Below the pieces are notes generated by a model that saw nothing but the letters and a program-made list of their open reading frames with translations, searched no databases and was not told the DNA's origin. Made by a program: the position numbers and the translations under genes. This document shows positions 29,659 through 41,400 of a stretch of 64,000 bases of DNA, one piece after another. Positions within the stretch are counted from its first letter, which is position 1. Each line of letters begins with the position of its first letter. This DNA is from Hormiphora californensis. Lineage: Eukaryota; Ctenophora; Tentaculata; Cydippida; Pleurobrachiidae. Location: the NCBI GenBank assembly GCA_020137815.1, contig CM035362.1, forward strand, positions 3,966,476 to 4,030,475, written 5' to 3'.

Positions 29659-32600
29659 CTACAGAGCAAAGTTGACCGTCACACAACTACCATCTACTTC
29701 ACTTCTGAAAAGATTCGTCGTATATTAAAATGGTATACATAAATATATGTTTCTTTGATTTGTATAATAATAATATATTCTCACTCTAAATTTAACTACT
29801 TGTCTCTCTCTCTCTTACTCAACAACTCTCTCTCTTACTTATGGAATTTCCTCCTGCAAGTAACGGCATCTTTGGCGCTTCCAAATGTCACCACGGCCCT
29901 CCGTTCACTGGGGAACGTCAGGACTTCCTGGCAGGATATAGGTAGATTTAGTGGAAAGGACAATAAGACTCCCATTTAGTGAAAACAACACAACAAGTAC
30001 TATCATTGAGGTTTGTGTGGCTCAAAAATGTGTGCGCTCTGGAGGGTTTGGTAGATCAAATTGAGGTAACTACAGAAGTCGAAAAACAGTCTGAATGTAA
30101 TGATATATCGAATTGTAAATTACCCTGACAGAACCCGCTGACGAGAACAATTCCCGTATCCGAGATTTAGAAGTGTGAGAACTAAGATCAGTTACTAGCA
30201 ACGTCGTATTAGGGTCACTTAACTGAAAAAGGGAAAATGTGTTACCCAGATGGTTTTTTTGGGAGAAATGTGTTACCCAGCTGGTTTTTTTTGGGAGAAA
30301 TGTGTGACAATTCGGTTGTTTTTGTACGGCTTCTAAACTTGAGTTAGCATCAAGGGTTGTGTAAGAGTAGGGTCAAAACATCCATACCAACTAGGAACCG
30401 ACCGAATCAGGAAACACTGGTCCCTGATTAGCTGATAACCAGTCACGTGACCTCAATAACGAGTTCTGATTGGTTGTTTCCTGATTCACACTAACCTTAG
30501 ATAGATCCGAGGGAATGTATTCATACTTTCCAGCCAGTTTAATTGGACTTCGACTTCTACTCCTTTTGTGAACCCGTCTGTTCATATGAATGGCCACACT
30601 TCCTCCCTTTAACACCCCTTGTTCCTCTAGATTTCGTACTATAACCTGAGATGGGGAGAGTTGGAGAAAGGGGGGAGGACACAAAAAATAGGAAAAAAAA
30701 GTTGGGCATCAAGTGCGTTCGGATTGCATTGCTCTTTTGCAACTAAGGGTTAAAGAGCCAATATATCGTTGTTTAAATCATAGATAAATTTAATTCGATT
30801 AAATCACTAGTATTACAGTATTACCTCCGTTTTAAATTTCGGGTTGATATAAACTAATCTTCCTCTTGCAGGGGGATTCGGCGGTAAAGGCAGCATGGGT
30901 GGGATAGAGATATGAATCTGAGGCAGGGCAGGTAGAATAAGTGAAGGAGGGGGCGGTAGGCTGGGCGGTAAGGAGATCTTTGTTTCCCTCGGTGATGATT
31001 TGGTCGGCGATTTTTCAGCGGTGGTATCAGATCTGAAACAAAAGGTGCAGGGTGTTATAATAATCATAATAATAATATTGTGAATACAAATCCATTAAGA
31101 GAGGTCGTCGAGAGCATCAAGCACTGTCTTGATTCAGCAGTGACAGCCCCGAGACTGCTCTGTCTGGCGGCGCCAGATGGGGTCGGCTGCCGGCGCCAGT
31201 TCCAGACTGCTGCTGCAATAATTGCAAATCTGATATACCTGCGCGCGGCGCGCGAAGAAAAGTGCACTTTACAAACAACGGAGGGAGAGGGAGATGGCGC
31301 CTTTGTAACCTCTACGAAAGACAACTTGGGAGAGAATTAGATTAGAAAAGAAGGAAGAAGGAGAATAGGAGAATCCAGAAAGTATCTAGTAGATAGCACT
31401 TGTGATGAACTAAAGGTATAATATTGATCATCACCAAATCACAATGGGGGGGGGGGGGGCCGATTTTGATCATCAAAGTTACAAAGTTACAAAGTTACAA
31501 ATCACTTGTCAGGCACTGACTGTACATCGCGCAAGTACTCCTCTTCGAGGACAGTCTTATATGAGACAACAAATCACTTACTTATTCGAACCTCCCCGTA
31601 CTACAACGCTGATTTTCTGAATTGGTGTGGAACCTTCTTTTTGTTCATCAGCCTCATAGTCCAAATCTTCCTCCTGAGATGAAAATGTAAAGACTCAGAG
31701 AGATCAATGAAATAAGGGAAAACTGAATTTGGAGGTGTAATACCATAATACAGGGTGTTCATTTTGTAAATATCCAAAATGAACACCCTGTATTATTTTG
31801 TTTCAGAACCTTAGAAATATGGTAACGAAATCACCCCTAATCACGCTAAAACGTGCCTTACTACCGCGATTCATCAGGGGTAATTTCGTTACCAAGGAAT
31901 AATGTTAATAACATTATGCTACCCATAATATGAACATGATTCTCCTACCAGGAATCTCTTATCTTCATGGGGGTCATTGTTCAACCAATATAGTTCTTGG
32001 GTACAGACTGTACCAAAGAACTGTACCCTTGAACGGATAACTGTACCATACAGTTACTAACTATACCGTACAGTTACTAACTATACCGTACAGTTACTAA
32101 CTATACCGTACAGTTACTAACTATACCGTACAGTTACTAACTATACCGTACAGTTACTAACCGTACTGTACAGTTATTAGCCGTACCGTTTCTCAAACTC
32201 CGTACCTCATTATCCGAGAGAAGTTTATCCTTTTCTTTTTCCTCTTCCTGCTCTTTGTTGGTAGATTTTAGAACTTCATCCAGAGTTACCTCACCTTAAA
32301 ACACAGACTTATTTTCAGTTAAAATCGACAGGGGGTTGATCTGTGAGCGAATCAATGGCAAATTGTGTGGCTCACACTGCACGTGAGGGTTCAGTAAATC
32401 AGTAAATCTTCAATCCTCAAATACAACTTGGTAATGAAATTACCCCTCCGCACAAGCTCACAGAGGGGTGACTTCTTAAAAATACAACTCACCTTCGGGT
32501 GTGACTGCTTCAACAGTGGTAGCTGGTATCTCTCCATATATATCCACCTCCTCAACGTCAGAGGCATATGTTGGGGTCGTAGGACTAACTGCTAGAAATA

Positions 32601-33624
32601 ACTTGGTTATTAATCAATCAGAATTAATTATAACTTGGTTATTAATTAATTATCAACTCAATAAATTAATTAGTTATTAGTTGATTAATTGGTTATTAAT
32701 TAATTAATTAGTTATGTAATTAGTCACCTTTCTCAGGTGAAATCTCCGGTGTTGAAAGACCAGTGTTTTTTGTTGGTGTGGTCGATATCTGATCCTCTTC
32801 TTCTTGTCCTGGTTGTAATTTACTGGGTGATTTAATTGGTGTTCTAATTGGGGATTTAACGGGTGATTCTTTTAACTTTTTGACCGGAGTTTTCTCCTTT
32901 TTCTTTTCGTCCACCATCTAGAAAAGAATTAAGATTCAGTTTAATTCAGATTCAGATTCAGTTTAATTCAAAATAGTGTACAACATATATTTTGTGTATA
33001 ACACCTGAGTGGTGGCAGCGTCTCCCCTTGCAAGGAACCACTATACAATCCTGCCCATCTTAACTCACTGAACTTCCCCCTTGACTAATCGGCTAACAAA
33101 CAAGTAATTTATATCATTGTCTTCATACCTTTGCTTTCTTCTTCTTCATCCTTACAGGCTCCTCCGCGGGCTTGGGAACTGGATCGGTAGTGGTGGTTGA
33201 ATCTTCAAAAACAATATCTGATGCAAGGGATATGTCCAGCTCACTTACAGACTTTTCCTTTTTCCTTTTTCCTTGCTTGGGCGTTGAGTCTGGAAAACAA
33301 TGTATATATCAAGGTTTAAATCATGTTGTTGAATATTATTGACTATTGTTATCCAGTTTAAAATTTGCTTGTCCTTGTTGAAGGTTTTCTAGAATCGGAG
33401 ACCACATGTATGGCGGGATCCATACACAATAACAAATAGCAACCTACCTAACATAGCAAAGTGTTTATGTATTGTACTGACTCACCTAACAGCTGTTCCT
33501 CTGAAAGACTCTTCCCACCACTGGTAGCCCCCGAGGTTAGCGACTCATTCAGTAATTCATCTTCTTCAGCTTGGTTTATACTAGCAACTCTCTTTGATTT
33601 TCTGGACGACTTCTTGGATGGCAT
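29659..33624 (-). CDS. Nuclear-type protein with low-complexity N-terminus and C-terminal RRM
   Basis: Eleven exons, all phases consistent, 453 residues: 33624-33486, 33289-33129, 32917-32728, 32591-32493, 32294-32206, 31673-31582, 31032-30825, 30645-30496, 30222-30124, 29927-29839, 29704-29659. The start MPSKKSSRKSKRVAS is lysine-rich; then come acidic and Ser-Pro segments (SPIRTPIKSPSK), a proline-rich exon (LPPSLPPPPS), an RS motif (HKRSRSRSP) and an RNA recognition motif. The RRM has RNP2-like TLLVTDL, a helix SRIRELF, RNP1-like RRAVVTFGSAKDAV and a last strand GSCVTVNFAL just before the stop. Expected role: nuclear RNA binding or processing, inferred only from domain and composition; I do not recognise the ortholog. 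Plus-strand reading frames over the last exons are antisense shadows. Confidence 0.85.
30392..30486 (+). mobile_element. hAT-like MITE, copy 9, right end lost
   Basis: Lies in the intron just after the donor of RRM-gene exon 30645-30496 (minus strand). The right terminus is degraded to TTTCCTGATT. Confidence 0.8.
31746..31795. repeat. 50-bp palindrome (CAGGGTGTTCATTTTG arms)
   Basis: Near-perfect arms AATACAGGGTGTTCATTTT and complement. A single arm with one change is at about 58100-58124 (CAAAATGAACACCGTGTAT). Intronic in the RRM gene. Confidence 0.7.
32041..32200 (-). repeat. Tandem CAGTTACTAACTATACCGTA repeat next to a donor
   Basis: About eight 20-bp units begin in the intron a few bases after the donor of RRM-gene exon 32294-32206; GTAC recurs in each unit and in the donor itself (GAG|GTACGG). 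Confidence 0.75.
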
Positions 33625-33635
33625 GTTGTGGATTG

Positions 33636-33765
33636 AAAAAGCTAAAACTGGGAAGAAATGGAGGTTTGAAAAAGCTAAAACTGGGAAGAAATGGAGGTTT
33701 GAAAAAGCTAAAACTGGGAAGAAATGGAGGTTTGAAAAAGCTAAAACTGGGAAGAAATGGTGGTT
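33636..33765 (-). repeat. 33-bp repeats just upstream of the RRM-gene start codon
   Basis: Four units of (minus strand) CCTCCATTTCTTCCCAG followed by TTTTAGCTTTTTCAAA end 13 bp before the ATG. Each has a pyrimidine tract and CAG, so each could be a 3' splice site for a 5'-UTR intron. A frame through it is repeat translation. Confidence 0.7.
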
Positions 33766-34836
33766 TTTAAAGAGGAAATGGGGATTTTGGGGCGTTATGA
33801 TTGCAAAACACGTGGAACGATTTGGTGAGAATAAATTACCCATATTATAATACATTGAACAACCAATATCAATATAACTCAGATATAAAACAATCGACGG
33901 GATGCGATAAAACTTTCTTTGACAAAAACTTTCTAAAAACATCTGATACCAATTATATAATGTACGCTTAAACAATTAATAGAAGTATAGAACATAGACA
34001 GTAAACATGTAATAATTAAGCAGACTTTTATGTAATCAAGAAGACTTTTAATTAGATATATACCCTGCTAACTTAAATAACCCGCCAGTGGCGAGAAGTC
34101 CCACTGGCGCGCTCTCAATAAACAGCTAGTCCAGCGGCAGATTATTTCCCACTGGCAGGTTATTTATTATTAACTCCTATGTTACATTCAAAGTGAGTGT
34201 AAATGATCAGTTCTTACTGAAATACAGAGGGAACACTATTTGCAAGAGTTACACACTACATTGGAGAGAAAGAAAGAACACATTCCGTCAATTACTCTCT
34301 CTTTATCTCCCCTTCTTTCTCACTATCTCAATTCCTCTGTGTTATGTCTGGCATGCCCCATATCTTGTTATTTCTTTCTCTCTCTCCTTAGTAACTGTTA
34401 CCAAACACTATACACTCAATTGAGAGATGTTTTTGACTGTTTCTCAGTTCTCTTTGTGTGTTTTCGTTAGTGTTCTCTCTCTTGTTATTGTGTAATACTT
34501 GAAACAAACGACTAAAGCAGGGTATATAACCCATAAACTCTGACCAATGGCACGTTATTGGTTTAAACCCCTCCGCCTCTCCCTCGGCTACGCCTCGGGA
34601 TCGTCGTCGTGATTTAAACCAGTTTATCCGCCACTGGCGGATAAACTACAGCTACCTTCTCCCAGCGGCGCGCTGGGAGAAAGGTATCTGAAATAACGTG
34701 CCAGTGGCCAGAGTTTATGCCTCATATATGTAATCAAGAAGACGTTTAATTAGATATATGTAATCAAGAAGACTTTTAATTAGATATGCGACGGTAAAAA
34801 TAACAGTTCTCTCTCTCCACTCTCACTTCCTTCACA
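33766..34836. other. Intergenic region with inverted-repeat element
   Basis: An element with arms CATAAACTCTGACCAATGGC... and complement spans about 34532-34719. The block TGTAATCAAGAAGACTTTTA with AATTAGATATA occurs at about 34031, 34731 and 34763, so the region between may be an insertion bounded by direct repeats. No coding evidence. Confidence 0.6.
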
Positions 34837-35413
34837 CTACAAGAATATCTTCTTGTACTGGGCATCAATCAGTTCATCAAATCCCATCTTGTAGATGTTA
34901 GAGAGAGGATTACCAGATGGACCTCCAGGTAGTATTGTTTCTAGGAAGTTGCTCGCTAAATCCGTCACCATCCGCCAGGACTGAAACAAAGGGGGTGAAG
35001 TAGCGGTCTGAGTGGACTGGGGGGGGGGGGGGTTGTAGTGAAGTAGTGGTTGGACCAGTCCGAGTGGGGGGGGAGGGGGGAGGGGCGGGGAGGGGGAGGG
35101 GCGGGGAGGGGGGGGGGGGTGAAGTAGTGGACAGTATACAGCAATGGGTTGTGACTTGTGAAGTTTAGGTGAAGTAGTGAACACATATATATAATGTCTT
35201 GGTGAAGTGACTAGAGAAAGTAATGGTGATAGTCACGGATTGAACAGCTACAGAGAGCTCTCTTCTTCTCTACCTCTCTCTCTTTTTGGGTTTGTCTTGG
35301 AGAGGTGTACGGCTATACTACTTTATTTATAGAAGTCACGATTCATTCAATAACCCGACGGGCGATATAATGGCCCATTATAAGGGTTAGATCGATTCAG
35401 TTATTCGGAGAGC

Positions 35414-35494
<81 letters not shown>

Positions 35495-38400
35495 CCGAGA
35501 GAGAGACCGAGAGACCGAGAGAGAGAGAGAGAGAGAGAGACCGAGAAAGAGAGAAGAGAGACCGAGAAAGAGAGAGAGGGGTAGAGACTAGAGAGAGGGG
35601 TAGAGAGAAAGAGAGCTCTCTTTTCAATCCGTGACTATCACCATTACCTTCCAACCGATCTATATCTGTCGTAGTAACTAGTATCGCAATAACATTGTTT
35701 CTGTTCTAACCCTCCCGAAATACAGTCTAGCCAGGCAAGCAATAACATTGTTTCTGCTTATCCGTGAAATGTTCCTGTTCTATTTTCTTGTTCTTCCAAT
35801 CTTGGCATCAGGAGGAGATCTACCAAACCGAAGTAAGTGAAAATTAAAAAACTTTTTTGTGTTAGTTGCGCCTTTCTCGTTGTAGCAAAAGGAACACCAC
35901 CAGGAAAATCCGTTTTTTTCACTACAGTCAGACATCGATTTACCGGGATGCTCGGGGGAAAGGGTTTTGCCCGGTAAATCGGGGTGCCCGGTATATCGGG
36001 GTGAAATACTGATATTTTTCTATATCGGGGGAAGTTTATCCTCCCGGTAAATCGGGGTTCCGGTAAATCGGGGCCCGGTAAATCTGGGTCCGACTGTATT
36101 ATATTATTACTGCTTCCACCTTCAAAATAAGCCCACATTCCAAAACCAGCTCTAGAGGTTAATGAAGATGAGATTCGCCCAGATAGCTATGGGCAGCTTG
36201 CGTCCTACGAAGGAAATCCATCCCTTTACGACACCAAGTTTAGCCTTGACAAAGATCTCTCTACTGTGGCTGCGTCCACAGAATATTGGGGCAACAATAC
36301 TATGTGGTTCACCTTTAGGAAGACCGTCATTGTCAACAAGATAGTGATTTACAACAAGTTCAGAACAAACTGGTAAGGTCCCATCGATCTCACTGAAATA
36401 TCAGCTAATAAATTATCCGTTAAACCCCATAACAATGCGATAATTCCATCTAGGTTTGACCCTGAGTTTTTCTGTGTCGCTTCTGATTTCAACTGGCAGA
36501 CATGTTTGGCGTTTGAGGAAAACTGGAAACTTACAGCACAGCGAGGGGCTGAAGAGGTACAATATATATTGTATATGTATTAATTTCTTTAGTAAACACT
36601 GTTTGGTATATCTGTTTGGTTTCATTATTCACACCAATGGTGTTGGCGGGTGTGACATGACATCGAAGACGCTCATTTATCACCCGCCAACACCATTGGT
36701 GTGAATAATGAATCCAAACAGATATACTACCCCACCAGGCACCAGCCTCCACCATCTCATTCAAACTGTTTGGTTTAGTTCACTCTGGTTCTAACTAATT
36801 AATTAAATCTTCACCCCACCCTGGGTAGATAGTGGGTGTCGGGTGATTTTATAAAAAGGGGTGCTTACCAATTACCACACTTTATATCCTAACACGGAAC
36901 ACCTTTACTAAATCCCAACACCCATTACTAAATCCCATCACACAGGTTGGAGTGCTCGAGGATAGATTCATGGTGAACCGGAGTCCTGATCAGGCTGACC
37001 AAATCTACACCTACCCTTGTGGACTGTTATTGGACCAACTGGTCTTCTACAAAACATCGGGTCAAATTGTGTTCTCAGAGATTGTGTTTTTCGGGAAGTA
37101 CTTTGGTAAGTTTGTACCAGGAACCGACCTAATCAGGAAATACTGGTCCCTGATTGGCTGATAACCAGTCACGTGACCTAAATAACGAGTCCTGATTGGT
37201 TGTTTACTTGTTTCGGTCAGTTCCTGCTCTAATTTGAGAGACCGAAATTACATGTACAATGTTCCACCGACGACCGAGACTTGACTTAATATCACTCTCC
37301 AGTCTTGACCGACTAAATACCGAATATAACACTACATAGTTGATCACTCTTCATTCATCGGTAAAAATTCTAAACTTCCTTAACACTCAGATAATAATAA
37401 TAATAATTATTATTATAACACTCAGATATATATACCGCGTGGGCCAATAAAAAGGGAGGGTCTTAAATCTTAGATTTCTCGGGCAGCTTAATTTCAATGG
37501 TTCTGAAATTTTGACACAATGTTGTTGAGCTTATGCCAGATATGTGTACAGAGTTTCAAGTCCAAAAATGCAGAAATTCATTAATGAACCGAAATTCCTT
37601 TTTTTATAGTTAATTGGAGGTTTTCCCTTGTTCCAAGTCGATTTGGATCGCAAAATTGCAGCCACTCAATAGTATTAACATTTTTCAATGGCAATCTGAA
37701 ATTTCATTGAAAATGAATAAAGTTTAGTGGGTGAAATTAATGAATTAAAAATGATCATTTTTTCAAAAAACATATTTTCGCTGAAAATGAGAAATTTGCA
37801 CTGTAGAGATGAAATCAAAACCTAGCTGGGTTATGCTTTAATCATTTAAGTTCATTCTGGTATGAAAAACTGTTAAATTAAAAAAATTAATTTTTTTTAA
37901 ATTTTCAAATTTTCGTTAATAACTGCATAAATTAACATTTAACCGATAGTTCATTAACAAACCGTTAGTTGAGACATTAGCAAATCGAAACCTTGCTAAT
38001 GGAAGCTTACCAATGCCTATACTGATTGGTAACAACAAGCGTAATGTGACCTCCATGTAAGCAAGAAAAAACGTAATCAGGTTGTTACAAAATCATGTTA
38101 GCAAGATTGCAATATGTCTCGAATTTCCTTTGTTGTACCCAGTATCACATATCCGGCGTGGAGTGCAAAAGAGGTCCCTAAAAAACGGGGAAAAAACGAA
38201 TAGAGAAAACCTACATTGGCTTAAAATCATGAATTTAGGGTCATTAATGAATTTTTGCATTTTTGGACTTGAAACTCTGTACACATATCTGGCATAAGCT
38301 CATGAACATTGTGTCAAAATTTCAGAACCATTGGAATTAAGGTGCCGGAGAAATCTAAGATTTAAGACCCTCCCTTTTTATTGGCCCACGCGGTACACTG

Positions 38401-41400
38401 ATCTGTATCCAATACATATATCCAATAACCTGTAGCCAAATTGATCTGGTCACTAGTGATATATGTGTATGGTACTGAGATCTACTGACAACTGTTTGAG
38501 CTCCCAACTAGCCTTTAGGCACGGTGTACCCTCTCTTGTCAGGGAGGGAGAGAATGAGTGAAAGGGAGAGAAAAGTGGGGATCTAATGCCCGAAACTAAC
38601 CTGTGACCCATAGATATACCCTCCATGTGGTTTATCCCTCCTGACCCCCACACAAACACATTCCTCACAGTGGGTGGTGGGCCTTGTAGCTGTATCGAGC
38701 CCCAACCATGAGGGTAGTTTTCCACCGAATAGAATGTTTACCATTTTCAGCTGCTCGATATCACCATACGTTTCACCCTGAAGTGTTTTTGGGATTTAGC
38801 TGTCACGTTTTTTGTAGGCCGAAACAGCAGGTCAAGTCGGCATTGTACCCGCGCAGCTAGAGAGAAGAGATACCTAAACAAAAGAATTTTAACAGAACCC
38901 TAAAGACTCTAAAACAGAATACCTACAGAACACCTAAAGAACACCTGCAGAACACCTACATTATACTCGGCATGTGTGTCTGCCAGTGATTTCCTGACAA
39001 CTTCCTCAGTAAGGTATTTATCAGACCGTACCATACTGTCGACTATCTTCAGGGTCGCATAGGACAAATACTTTAGGTACTTGTCAAGACGCTCTGAAAT
39101 GTTGAAATTTGAGGATGACAGCTCTACAAATAAAATATTTGAATGATTTCGGCTAAACTATTTCAGGCGTAACCCGGTATTTGGGGGTTCTAGTATTTAA
39201 TTAATTAACTAATTATGTAGTAATTAATTACTCCCCTCAATTATTGTGGGTATTTTACCTGGAGCCAATCTTGTCCCTAGGATGTTTCTGGCGAGATTTC
39301 TGTGAAGGATCTTGAAGAATGCAGCAGGTTTGGAGTCAAGTGTTGAAAACATGTCCCACTGTTTTAATTCACCCTCGATACCTAGATAAAGTAATTTTAA
39401 TGTATCTCCTTCTGCTGTAGATAGAAGAGAAAGAATAAGGATCGGTTGATTGTTTATTAGCTGCATAATCAGTGAATAAATCTGGATTTCTCTATCAATT
39501 CGTCCAGCAGGAAGGAGAAATCAAGATAGTAGACACACACACTGAATACAATTCCTAGGATTCAGATCTTATCAACAGGGAGAAGACACGAAAAAAAACA
39601 GGGAGTTTGGCAGTCAAATTGCAAGGAAAAGAAACTGAAAATTATACAAGGTGATTTAATTCTCTGTACATATACCTTCGTCAGATAGAAGATGTCCAAT
39701 TCTACCTAGAACCATGTCAGTCCGGAGAGAGTGGGTGTCAGACTGAAACTTCTTAAAATCATCAGCTGTGAACTTTTCCTTGCTGGCCAGGAGTTGGGCA
39801 ACCCTGAAATAAAGTCACACCGAGAGTTAGTGTGTGTAGTTAGTGTATAAACAGAGTTCATTATTAAGGTGGTACTATAGTGACACAAAACTGGAGCTAT
39901 ATTTATTATACCTGTCATAACGGTAATTGAGAGGTAATTATACCTGTCATAACGGTAATTGGGAGGTAATTATACCTGTCATAACGGTAATTGAGAGGTA
40001 ATTATACCTGTCATAACGGTAATTGAGAGGTAATTATACCTGTCATAACGGTAATTGAGAGGTAATTATACCTGTCATAACGGTAATTGAGAGGTAATTA
40101 TACCTGTCATAACGGTAATTGGGAGGTAATTATACCTGTCATAACGGTAATTGAGAGGTAATTATACCTGTCATAACGGTAATTTAGAGGTAATTATACC
40201 TGTCATAACGGTAATTGGGAGGTAATTATACCTGTCATAACGGTAATTGAGAGGTAATTATACCTGTCATAACGGTAATTGGGGGGTAATTATACCTGTC
40301 ATAACGGTAATTGGGAGGTAATTATACCTGTCATAACGGTAATTGAGAGGTAATTATACCTGTCATAACGGTAATTGGGAGGTAATTATACCTGTCATAA
40401 CGGTAATTGAGAGGTAATTATACCTGTCATAACGGTAATTGGGAGGTAATTATACCTGTCATAACGGTAATTGAGAGGTAATTATACCTGTCATAACGGT
40501 AATTGAGAGGTAATTATACCTGTCATAACGGTAATTGAGAGGTAATTATACCTGTCATTACGGTAATTGAGAGGTAATTATACCTGTCATAACGGTAATT
40601 GAGAGGTAATTATACCTGTCATAACGGTAATTTAGAGGTAATTATACCTGTCATAACGGTAATTGAGAGGTAATTATACCTGTCATAACGGTAATTGGGA
40701 GGTAATTATACCTGTCATAACGGTAATTGAGAGGTAATTATACCTGTCATAACGGTAATTGAGAGGTAATTATACCTGTCATAACGGTAATTGAGAGGTA
40801 ATTATACCTGTCATAACGGTAATTGAGAGGTAATTATACCTGTCATAACGGTAATTGAGAGGTAATTATACCTGTCATAACGGTAATTGGGAGGTAATTA
40901 TACCTGTCATAACGGTAATTGAGAGGTAATTATACCTGTCATAACGGTAATTGAGAGGTAATTATACCTGTCATAACGGTAATTGAGAGGTAATTATACC
41001 TGTCATAACGGTAATTGAGAGGTAATTATACCTGTCATAACGGTAATTGAGAGGTAATTATACCTGTCATAACGGTAATTGGGAGGTAATTATACCTGTC
41101 ATAACGGTAATTGAGAGGTAATTATACCTGTCATAACGGTAATTGAGAGGTAATTATACCTGTCATAACGGTAATTGAGAGGTAATTATACCTGTCATAA
41201 CGGTAATTGAGAGGTAATTATACCTGTCATAACGGTAATTGGGAGGTAATTATACCTGTCATAACGGTAATTGAGAGGTAATTATACCTGTCATAACGGT
41301 AATTGAGAGGTAATTATACCTGTCATAACGGTAATTGAGAGGTAATTATACCTGTCATAACGGTAATTGAGAGGTAATTATACCTGTCATAACGGTAATT

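Noticed and set aside
29440-29979. Plus-strand small gene with frames over 29440-29742 and 29755-29979
   Set aside because: The opposite strand encodes RRM strands with exact phases (exons 29927-29839 and 29704-29659), and a MITE with an intact duplication interrupts the plus-strand frame.
33448-33975. 175-codon minus-strand frame as a longer N-terminus of the RRM protein
   Set aside because: The extra residues are repeats of NLHFFPVLAFS from the 33-bp array; the lysine-rich MPSKKSSRKSK start is more credible.
35397-35654. Ser/Leu-rich minus-strand frame
   Set aside because: GA-dinucleotide microsatellite.
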